Positions 15,915-22,109 of a DNA stretch of 34,504 nt are shown here, in pieces; position 1 is the stretch's first letter, and each line of letters begins with the position of its first letter. Below the pieces are notes generated by a model, which was given only the letters and a program-made list of their open reading frames with translations, made no database searches and was not told the DNA's origin. The translations under genes and the position numbers were made by a program. The DNA is from Gemmatimonadaceae bacterium. GTDB taxonomy: Bacteria > Gemmatimonadota > Gemmatimonadetes > Gemmatimonadales > Gemmatimonadaceae. Where the stretch lies: the NCBI GenBank assembly GCA_017881685.1, contig JADGQR010000004.1, forward strand, positions 1 through 34,504. Direction: 5' to 3'.

Positions 15915-16940
15915 GTGGACGAGTCATTCGAGAGCTGGGAGAACGAGCGGCGCACCCTGATGGCTCGGAAAATCTCCGAGCTCGGCCTGGCGATCGCCGG
16001 CACCCGCGTCGAGAAAATGATCGACCAGCTCTACACGGAGCTGGCCGCAAAGTCGTTGAGCTTCCGGCCACCTGTCTATCTCACCGACCAGTGGGGATGT
16101 CCGGACGGCACGCCACTGATCGGCGTCCCTTTTTATCTCGCGGATCCACGCCTCGAGAAAATCGAGGACGACTTCGCCGAAGGCATCGAATCCGAAAACG
16201 AGTCGATGCGATTCATGAGACACGAAGCCGGCCACGCCTTCAACTATGCGTATCGAATCTACGACCGTGCGGATTGGCGACAGACGTTCGGACCTTATTC
16301 GCGTCCGTACCGCGAACGCTACAAGGCTGATCCGTTCTCGCACGAATTCGTTCGGCACATCCTCGGATGGTATGCGCAAAAACATCCTGACGAAGACTTC
16401 GCGGAAACGTTCGCCGTGTGGCTCACGCCAGGTCTCGACTGGAAGAAAGCGTACGGCAACTGGCCGGCGCTGAAAAAGCTCGAGTATGTGGACCGCGTGA
16501 TGCGCGAGCTGGCGAGCGAAGCGCCTGAGGTTCCATCGCCGACCGAAGATGATCTTCCGGTCGAAGCGATGCGCTACTCGCTCGAAGATCACTACCGCGA
16601 TATGGCCGATTCGATTCCGGTCAGCGACTCGGACATTTTCGACGGTGATCTCCGCAACATCTTTGCGTCGGGTGAAGAATCGCCCAACGGCGAGCGCGCC
16701 GATGAATTCCTGTCTGCGCACCGGCGGGAGATAGTCGGGCGCATTTCATACTGGACGGGCGAAGGCGCACACTCAGTGCGCGACTTCTTGAATCTTCTTC
16801 GCAAGCGCGCCGGGATCCTGGACCTGAGAGTGCGCGGACTCGAAGCGTCGACGCTCATCGAGCTCACCGCATTCGGCACGGCAGTGATCATGAATTATCG
16901 CGGCAGCAGGACAGTCTCTTCCCGAACCCGCAACCGATGA
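15915..16940 (+). CDS. Putative zinc-binding metallopeptidase (HExxH ... E zincin)
   Basis: The protein has 341 residues and is cytoplasmic by its lack of signal peptide. Seen: FRPPVYLTDQWGCPDGTP (50-67), GVPFYLADPRL, the zincin helix RHEAGHAFNYAY with HEAGH at 103-107, and HPDEDFAETFAVWLTPGL (157-174) with Glu164 a likely third zinc ligand. This matches the group usually labelled putative zinc-binding metallopeptidase. After about residue 205 comes an acidic linker and a C-terminal helical region (ISYWTGEGAHSVRDFLNLLR) not obviously catalytic. The start GTG lacks an SD; the ATG at 15960 is an alternative. The last 4 nt overlap the ATP-grasp gene (ATGA), so both enzymes are made together. It may mature or clip the small peptide, or reverse the ligase reaction. 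Confidence 0.82.
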   Translation: MDESFESWENERRTLMARKISELGLAIAGTRVEKMIDQLYTELAAKSLSFRPPVYLTDQWGCPDGTPLIGVPFYLADPRLEKIEDDFAEGIESENESMRFMRHEAGHAFNYAYRIYDRADWRQTFGPYSRPYRERYKADPFSHEFVRHILGWYAQKHPDEDFAETFAVWLTPGLDWKKAYGNWPALKKLEYVDRVMRELASEAPEVPSPTEDDLPVEAMRYSLEDHYRDMADSIPVSDSDIFDGDLRNIFASGEESPNGERADEFLSAHRREIVGRISYWTGEGAHSVRDFLNLLRKRAGILDLRVRGLEASTLIELTAFGTAVIMNYRGSRTVSSRTRNR

Positions 16941-17920
16941 AAATGGCACTGCTCCATACGAAGGATGCACTCGAGCCGCCGGTCGATCCGGTCATCGGCC
17001 AGCTCGACGCCGCCTTGAAATCAGGAGGACACGAAGTGACGAACCTCGTGGTAGGTGATTCTGTTCAGCCACTCGTCAGTTCCCTTACCGAAAATCGCCC
17101 CGACATCGTGTTCAATATCGCCGAGTCGTTTGCGGGGAAGAGCGCGCTCGAGTCGAACGTCGCCGCACTTCTGAACCTTCTGGATCTCCGTTACACCGGA
17201 TCGAGTCCTGCGGGATTGATTCTCGCGGGCGACAAGACACTCACGAAGAAAGTCCTCACCTTTCACAGCATTCTCACCGCGAAGTTCGCGACTGTGTTTC
17301 GAGGCGCTGTCGATTGGGCTGGAGAAATCGAGTTTCCCCTGATTCTCAAGCCGCCACAGGAAGATGGGTCGCTCGGCATCACTCAGAAGTCCATCGTGCA
17401 CGACGTGCGCGAGCTTCTCGAAACGATCAGCTCACTCCAGGAAGAATTCCAGGGACCGGTCCTCGCTGAAGAATTCATCGACGGACGTGAGTTCTATGTC
17501 GGAGTGCTCGGCAACAGTGACGTCAAAGCGTTTCCGATAATGGAAATGGATTTCACGGGATATCCGGAAGGGCGTCCGAAGATCGCGAGCTGGGCGGCGA
17601 AGTGGGGCGACGAAGGAGATGAGAAGGGCGCCGAGTTCGAGGGAACCAGATCAATCTTCCCAACAAACGTTTCCGAAGAGCTCGCCACTCGCATGCAGAA
17701 AGTCGCCGTCGATGCGTTCCAGGCATTACGACTTCGCGACTACGCACGCGTCGATCTTCGCGTGAATGCGAAGGAGGAGATCTATGTCATCGAGGTGAAT
17801 CCGAACTGCTATCTCGAGCAGACTGCGGAGTTCGCTTCAGCGGCTGGGAAAGCGGGCATCGATTACAACACGCTGATCAATCGAATCGTGGAGCTCGCGA
17901 ACGCGAGATATTCCAGGTGA
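16937..17920 (+). CDS. ATP-grasp amide ligase, D-Ala-D-Ala-ligase-like but not Ddl
   Basis: The protein has 327 residues. The ATP-grasp core is complete: RYTGSSPAGLILAGDKTLTK (85-104), FPLILKPPQEDGSLGI with Lys138, VLAEEFIDGREFYVGVLGN (165-183), YARVDLRVN with Asp273, and YVIEVNPNC with Glu286 and Asn288. The D-x12-E-x-N spacing is the same as the Mg-binding triad of Ddl. The N-terminal Ddl signature (Gly-Gly-x-Ser-x-Glu ... Val-Ser), which binds the first D-Ala, is absent; the protein begins MKMALLHTKDALEPPVDP. It should therefore activate a carboxylate as acyl-phosphate and join it to an amine, with a substrate other than D-Ala-D-Ala. It is translationally coupled to the metallopeptidase. 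Confidence 0.85.
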   Translation: MKMALLHTKDALEPPVDPVIGQLDAALKSGGHEVTNLVVGDSVQPLVSSLTENRPDIVFNIAESFAGKSALESNVAALLNLLDLRYTGSSPAGLILAGDKTLTKKVLTFHSILTAKFATVFRGAVDWAGEIEFPLILKPPQEDGSLGITQKSIVHDVRELLETISSLQEEFQGPVLAEEFIDGREFYVGVLGNSDVKAFPIMEMDFTGYPEGRPKIASWAAKWGDEGDEKGAEFEGTRSIFPTNVSEELATRMQKVAVDAFQALRLRDYARVDLRVNAKEEIYVIEVNPNCYLEQTAEFASAAGKAGIDYNTLINRIVELANARYSR

Positions 17921-17921
17921 C

Positions 17922-17950
17922 AAAAAAGCCGGCTCACGGGCCGGCTTTCT
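17922..17950. terminator. Bidirectional intrinsic terminator
   Basis: AAAAAAGCCGGC, loop TCACGG, then GCCGGCTTTCTT. The stem is at 17928-17933/17940-17945, extended by A-T pairs. It ends the ATP-grasp operon on the plus strand. On the minus strand the T-tract is six T, so it also ends the H1-like gene. Confidence 0.8.
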
Positions 17951-17992
17951 TGCAAATCAGTTCATCCAGTCACATGGACTGGAAGACTGCTA

Positions 17993-18124
17993 CTAGCGAC
18001 GCTTCTTTGCGGCCTTCTTCTTGGCGCCGCCCTTCTTTGCGGCCTTTCTGCCGCCCTTCTTTGCTGCCTTCCTGGCGCCGCCCTTCTTTGCGGCCTTGCG
18101 TGCTGTCTTCTTCTTTGCTGCCAT
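17993..18124 (-). CDS. Histone H1-like lysine/alanine-rich small protein
   Basis: The protein has 43 residues, starting at the ATG at 18124 with SD GGAG 9 nt upstream. It begins MAAKKKTARKAAKKGG and repeats the unit KAAKKGG with R/K changes to the end (KKRR). It is almost purely Lys, Arg, Ala and Gly, like the C-terminal tail of eukaryotic histone H1 and the bacterial Hc1/AlgP-type proteins. Such proteins bind DNA (or RNA) without a fixed fold. The repeated DNA units (about 20 bp period) are a by-product of the protein repeat. It has its own promoter and terminator, so it is a separate, probably well expressed transcript. Confidence 0.8.
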   Translation of the reverse strand: MAAKKKTARKAAKKGGARKAAKKGGRKAAKKGGAKKKAAKKRR

Positions 18125-18251
18125 GATGTCGCTCCGTGATGGAGTTGGTCTCGCCGTCCCCCGGTGGAATCGGCGATTGCTGCATCGCGTCTGAACAAGC
18201 ACGCGTGATCACTACTTGCACGATGATGCCATGCTTTCGTAACCACGCGCG

Positions 18252-18280
18252 AATATAGAAGCAACAGAAATGGCGCGCAA
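18252..18280 (-). promoter_or_regulatory. Promoter of the H1-like gene
   Basis: On the minus strand, -35 TTGCGC (18280-18275) and -10 TATATT (18257-18252) are 17 bp apart. The leader to the ATG at 18124 would be about 120 nt. Confidence 0.5.
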
Positions 18281-18422
18281 TGAGTTTTTTGGAATTTGTG
18301 ACATCGCTCGATTTTGGGAAAAACATTTTTGCACCGATCCTCGCGCACGGGATGCACGTGCTCTTCGGCCGGCGCTCTTCCAAACAGCGGTGTGAAATGT
18401 CAGCTTACGAGCGCACGTGTGA

Positions 18423-18439
18423 GTGACGTTTTGCGTCAC
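18423..18439. promoter_or_regulatory. Operator-like palindrome upstream of tdh
   Basis: GTGACG TTTTG CGTCAC is a perfect 6-bp inverted repeat with a 5-bp centre, 35 bp before the tdh GTG. AATAAT at 18452-18457 could be a -10, which would place the palindrome over the -35 region. Confidence 0.35.
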
Positions 18440-18473
18440 GGCGCACGCAACAATAATTCGGAGCAAGGTCAGA

Positions 18474-19499
18474 GTGAAAGCTTTAGTGAAGGAATCAGCG
18501 GGTCCTGGATTCGTGATGCGCGACGTACCCGAGCCGCGAATTCGTGACGATGAAGTTCTAATTCGCGTAAGACGCGCGGGCGTCTGCGGCACCGACGTCC
18601 ACATCTACGACTGGGACGCGTGGGCGAGCGGAAGATGCAAGCCGCCATTCGTCGTCGGACACGAATTCGCGGGCGATGTCGTCCAGGTCGGCAGCCTCGT
18701 CACCGACGTGCAGGAAGGCGATCGCGTGACTGCCGAGGGACACATCGTCGACGGACGATGCCTCCTCTGCCGCACCGGCAACTCTCACGTCTGCCCCTAC
18801 ACGAAGATCATCGGCGTCGATCGCGACGGCTGCTTCGCCGAGTACATCGCGATGCCCGCCACGAACGTCTGGCACCTCGACGACTCGATCAGCTACGAGA
18901 TCGGCGGCATTCATGATCCGATGGGCAACGCCTTCCATACAGCACTCACGGCCGAGATCCCCGGCGCGACTGTGCTCATCACCGGCTGCGGACCGATCGG
19001 AATATTCGCGGTCGGCATCTGCAGGGCTGCCGGCGCATCCCGCATCATCGCATCCGACGTCAATCCAAAGCGACTCGCGCTCGCGAAGCAAATGGGCGCT
19101 CACGACATCGTCACTCCCGCTGAAGCAGACGCCGCGGTCAAGCGCGCGACGGATGGACTCGGCGTCGACGTCGTCCTTGAAATGTCCGGAGTTCCGGCGG
19201 CGATTCACCAGGCGCTCGCCCTCGTCCGCGTCGGCGGCAGAGTGCAGATGCTCGGCATTCCCTCAAAGCCTATCGAGCTCGACTTGCCGAAAGAAGTGAT
19301 CTTCAAGGGCATCACGATCTACGGTGTCGTTGGCCGCCGTATGTACGACACGTGGCATCAGATGACCCGCTTCCTCAAAGCCGGCGAGTTCAATCCCGAG
19401 CCCGTCATCACTCACCGGTTCCCGATGGCGGACTTCGACGCGGCAATCGCCGCGATCAAATCAGGTGACGCCGGCAAAGTCATCTTCGAAATAGCGTAA
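18474..19499 (+). CDS. tdh: L-threonine 3-dehydrogenase
   Basis: The GTG at 18474, with AAGG 5 nt before it, gives 341 residues, the same length as E. coli Tdh. It oxidises L-threonine to 2-amino-3-ketobutyrate with NAD+. Seen: the catalytic zinc site Cys38-Gly-Thr40-Asp41 and His63-Glu64, the NAD-binding VLITGCGPIGIFAVGI, and the C-terminal ITHRFPMADFDAAIAAIKSG. In the structural zinc loop the ligands align as Asp93, Cys96, Cys99, Cys107, so the first Cys of the E. coli enzyme is Asp here. The gene is followed 9 bp later by kbl, which uses its product. Confidence 0.95.
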   Translation: MKALVKESAGPGFVMRDVPEPRIRDDEVLIRVRRAGVCGTDVHIYDWDAWASGRCKPPFVVGHEFAGDVVQVGSLVTDVQEGDRVTAEGHIVDGRCLLCRTGNSHVCPYTKIIGVDRDGCFAEYIAMPATNVWHLDDSISYEIGGIHDPMGNAFHTALTAEIPGATVLITGCGPIGIFAVGICRAAGASRIIASDVNPKRLALAKQMGAHDIVTPAEADAAVKRATDGLGVDVVLEMSGVPAAIHQALALVRVGGRVQMLGIPSKPIELDLPKEVIFKGITIYGVVGRRMYDTWHQMTRFLKAGEFNPEPVITHRFPMADFDAAIAAIKSGDAGKVIFEIA

Positions 19500-19508
19500 G
19501 AGGATAAA

Positions 19509-20714
19509 GTGGCCCTCAACAAGAAATTCGACGCAGAGCTGAAAGCGTCGATCGAACAGCTCAAGACGGACAAGGTCTACAAGCGGCTCAACTATCTCGC
19601 ATCGCCTCAGTCGGCGAGAGTGACGATGGAAGGCAGAGGTGAAATCCTGATCTTCTCATCGAACAACTATCTCGGACTCTGCGACGAGCCCGAAGTTGTG
19701 CAGGCTGGAATCGATGGCCTGAACAAATACGGCGCGGGCACCGGCAGCGTGCGATTCATCTGCGGAACGTTCGCCATCCATCGAGAGCTCGAGTCAGCCA
19801 TAGCGGCGCTCGTCGGCACAGAAGCGGCGCTTTCATATGTGTCGGCGTGGAATGCCAACGAAGGATTCACTGCAACGGTCGTCGAGCAGGGAGACTTCGT
19901 CGTATCAGACGCGCTCAACCACGCGTCGATCATCGATTCACTCAGGCTCGCGAAGGCAATTACGAAGTGCACGACGGGTGTCTACGCGCACTCCGACATG
20001 TCCGATCTCACCGCCAAGCTCGAGAGTGCGCGCGATGCGAAGCGGAGAATCATCTGGACCGACGGCGTGTTCTCGATGGAAGGCAGCATTGCAAAGTTGC
20101 CTGACATTCTCGAGATAGCGCGCAAGTACGACGCAATCGTAGTGATGGATGACTCCCATGCGACCGGGGTGCTCGGAACGAACGGCCGCGGCACAGCCGA
20201 GCATTACGGCGTGCTCGGTGAAGTCGACGTGATCACCTCAACGCTCGGCAAAGCGCTTGGCGGCGCCGCTGGTGGGTTTGTAGCCGGACCGGCGTCACTC
20301 TGCGACATGCTGACACAGCGATCGCGTCCTCAGCTGTTTTCAAACGCGTTGCCGCCGACGGTTGCGTCGAGCTCGCTCGCGGCTATCGAGTTCCTCACGG
20401 CACATCCGGAGAGAGTAAAGAAGCTTCGCGACAATGCGATCTACTTTCGCGAGCAGATCACCGAAGCCGGGTTCAAGCCGCTGCCCGGCGAGACGCCGAT
20501 CATCCCCATTATCGTCGGGGAAACGGCCACCGCCATCCAGATGAGTGACATGTTGCTGGAGGAAGGCGTCTTTGTTACGGGATTCGGGTTCCCGGTTGTG
20601 CCGCAGGGGCAGGCGCGCGTTCGGTGCCAGCTCAGCGCGGCGCATTCGCGCGACGATATCGACGAAGCGATTGCCGCTTTCAAGACCGTCGGAAGGAAAC
20701 TCGGAATAATCTGA
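19509..20714 (+). CDS. kbl: Glycine C-acetyltransferase (2-amino-3-ketobutyrate CoA ligase)
   Basis: The 401-residue PLP enzyme of the alpha-oxoamine synthase family splits 2-amino-3-ketobutyrate with CoA into glycine and acetyl-CoA. Motifs: FSSNNYLGLCDEPEV, GAGTGSVRFICGTFAIHREL, DALNHASIIDSLRLAKA, VVMDDSHATGVLGTNGRG (PLP-binding Asp and His) and STLGKALGGAAGG with the Schiff-base Lys248. GTG start with AGAGGA before it. The tdh-kbl pair forms the threonine-to-glycine pathway. Confidence 0.96.
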   Translation: MALNKKFDAELKASIEQLKTDKVYKRLNYLASPQSARVTMEGRGEILIFSSNNYLGLCDEPEVVQAGIDGLNKYGAGTGSVRFICGTFAIHRELESAIAALVGTEAALSYVSAWNANEGFTATVVEQGDFVVSDALNHASIIDSLRLAKAITKCTTGVYAHSDMSDLTAKLESARDAKRRIIWTDGVFSMEGSIAKLPDILEIARKYDAIVVMDDSHATGVLGTNGRGTAEHYGVLGEVDVITSTLGKALGGAAGGFVAGPASLCDMLTQRSRPQLFSNALPPTVASSSLAAIEFLTAHPERVKKLRDNAIYFREQITEAGFKPLPGETPIIPIIVGETATAIQMSDMLLEEGVFVTGFGFPVVPQGQARVRCQLSAAHSRDDIDEAIAAFKTVGRKLGII

Positions 20715-20729
20715 GAATCGTGTGACTTT

Positions 20730-20753
20730 CCCCGGTCGCACCAACGGCCGGGG
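20730..20753 (+). terminator. Stem-loop after kbl
   Basis: CCCCGGTCG (20730-20738) pairs with CGGCCGGGG (20745-20753) through nine pairs including one G-T, with loop CACCAA. No T-tract follows, so it may protect the mRNA end or work with Rho rather than act alone. Confidence 0.45.
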
Positions 20754-20789
20754 GATCGATCGGGATCCGCCGGCAGGGGCATCGTTACA

Positions 20790-21443
20790 ATGCGAAAGAC
20801 CTGTTTGCTCATCGCGGCTCTGGTTACTGCAGCGCTCGCGCCGTCTGTCACCTCAGCGCAGTCGATCCAGGACTTCGACGATTCGTGGTTCTGGGGAGTG
20901 AAAGCCGGAGTCTCGACTTTCTCGCCGACGCTCGGAAGTACTCACTCGACCGCGACGTACGGGGCCGAGTGGCTCATTACGCGATCGCACGGCGGATTGT
21001 ACCTGTCGTTCGACGAATCGAACCTGTCGGCAACGTCTGCGGTGTTCGATCCGACGGCAGACCAGGGCTTTCGCGCAGTCAACGTGAGCAGGATGCACAG
21101 CATTGGCTTTGCGGCACTCGCGTTTCCGTGGCAGTTCGGAAGAATTCGTCCCTATGCCGGACTCGGCCTGACGGTCAATGTCATCGGCGAAGCGACTCCT
21201 ATCCTCGCCTCTTCCGAGACGAGTGTTGACGCCGCTGTGATTCAGAGAATCGACGATCGACGCAGTCAGGCCGCCCTTCTTGGAATGGGTGGAGTGCAGG
21301 TCCAGTTTCACAAGCTCGCGATCTTCGGACAGGCGTCAGTCGCGCCGAGCAGCTCGAACTTTCTGCTGAACAACAGCTCGCTCGGATTTTTCGAAGGCGG
21401 AGTTCGTTACAACTTCGGCGGCGCCCGCGAAGGGCTGCACTAG
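20790..21443 (+). CDS. Small outer-membrane beta-barrel protein, function unknown
   Basis: The protein has 217 residues. The signal peptide (MRKTCLLIAALVTAALAPS, cleavage after VTSAQ) is followed by alternating strands: WFWGVKAGVSTFSP, ATYGAEWLITRSHGGLYLSF, SIGFAALAFPWQFG and RIRPYAGLGLTVNVIG. The end FFEGGVRYNFGG is typical of 8-stranded OmpA/OmpW-like barrels. No family name can be given. It lies 75 bp after kbl on the same strand but behind a stem-loop. Confidence 0.7.
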   Translation: MRKTCLLIAALVTAALAPSVTSAQSIQDFDDSWFWGVKAGVSTFSPTLGSTHSTATYGAEWLITRSHGGLYLSFDESNLSATSAVFDPTADQGFRAVNVSRMHSIGFAALAFPWQFGRIRPYAGLGLTVNVIGEATPILASSETSVDAAVIQRIDDRRSQAALLGMGGVQVQFHKLAIFGQASVAPSSSNFLLNNSSLGFFEGGVRYNFGGAREGLH

Positions 21444-21450
21444 CCGTTGA

Positions 21451-22065
21451 TCAGCCGCGGGCGCGGATTACACGCGCCCGCGGAAATCTGGACACGTAAG
21501 GATTTCCACGAATGATATAGCGGAGAGGCCAGTCCACCGCGCGCGATATTCCGATGCGCGGCGTCGTCTCGATATCGCGAGCGCTCACCTTGACGCCCTC
21601 GCGGATCACCAGCGGCTTTCGTTGAAGCGATACATCATTCAACGCTCCATCGATGCCAAGTGCCTCACAGAGCTTCCCTGGCCCATTGGTGAGATCTATC
21701 TCCCTCGGTCGCTCGCCTCTGCGCCGTCGCATCAGCGATTGTCCGCTCAGCGGCTCGGCTGCACGAACGAGAACGGCGCTTGGCTCGCCTTCGCCGCGCG
21801 TGACGGCGTTGAAGCACCAATGCACGCCGTAGATGAAGTACACGTAGGAGTTTCCCGGCCGGCCGTATAAAGGCTCGGTGCGCTTCGTTCGCCCGGCCGC
21901 CGCGTGACATGCGAGATCGTGCTCTCCAACATACGCTTCAGTCTCGACGATCATCGCACTCGCAGTTCCTTCAGGCGTCGTGCACTCGATGATCGCGCCG
22001 AGCATTTCCTGGGCGACGATTTCTGTCTCGCGATTGTAGAAGTCGCGCGGAAGGATCCGACCCAT
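21451..22065 (-). CDS. mpg: 3-methyladenine DNA glycosylase (AAG/MPG family)
   Basis: The 204-residue protein removes alkylated purines from DNA. Motifs of the AAG fold: LPRDFYNRETEIVAQEMLG, the catalytic VETEAYVGEHD, AGRTKRTEPLYGRPGNSYVY, FIYGVHWCFNAV (base-flipping Tyr region), SAVLVRAAEPL, LTNGPGKLCEALGI and TTPRIGISRAVDWPLRY. It lies downstream of the NYN gene on the same strand, 44 bp away across a hairpin. Its last codons contain a perfect 11-bp hairpin. Confidence 0.94.
   Translation of the reverse strand: MGRILPRDFYNRETEIVAQEMLGAIIECTTPEGTASAMIVETEAYVGEHDLACHAAAGRTKRTEPLYGRPGNSYVYFIYGVHWCFNAVTRGEGEPSAVLVRAAEPLSGQSLMRRRRGERPREIDLTNGPGKLCEALGIDGALNDVSLQRKPLVIREGVKVSARDIETTPRIGISRAVDWPLRYIIRGNPYVSRFPRARVIRARG
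21455..21483. terminator. Perfect 11-bp hairpin inside the 3' end of mpg
   Basis: CCGCGGGCGCG (21455-21465) and CGCGCCCGCGG (21473-21483) enclose loop GATTACA. It starts 11 bp after the barrel-gene stop and lies within the last ~11 codons of mpg, so one sequence may serve both as coding region and transcript end for the convergent genes. No T-tract on either strand. Confidence 0.5.
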
Positions 22066-22076
22066 CGGAGATGACA

Positions 22077-22102
22077 GCCCGCGCGTCTCACGACGCGCGG
22101 GC
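22077..22102 (-). terminator. Perfect 11-bp hairpin between the NYN gene and mpg
   Basis: GCCCGCGCGTC (22077-22087) and GACGCGCGGGC (22092-22102) enclose a 4-nt loop. It begins 7 bp after the NYN stop and ends 11 bp before the mpg start. No clear T-tract, so it could end the NYN transcript or modulate mpg translation. Confidence 0.5.
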
Positions 22103-22109
22103 TTCGTTG

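Larger units (their letters stand above)
18125..18473. other. 349-bp divergent intergenic region between the H1-like gene and tdh
   Basis: No gene is seen. On the minus side it holds a promoter for the H1-like gene and a ~120-nt leader. On the plus side it holds AT-rich stretches (18281-18330) and a palindrome just before tdh. No other structure stands out. Confidence 0.6.

Noticed and set aside
16937-17920. D-alanine-D-alanine ligase
   Set aside because: The N-terminal Ddl signature is missing; only the general ATP-grasp core and metal triad are shared.
17993-18124. Tandem repeats suggesting a CRISPR or satellite
   Set aside because: The repeat units encode KAAKKGG protein repeats in one frame with start, SD and terminator; there are no spacers.
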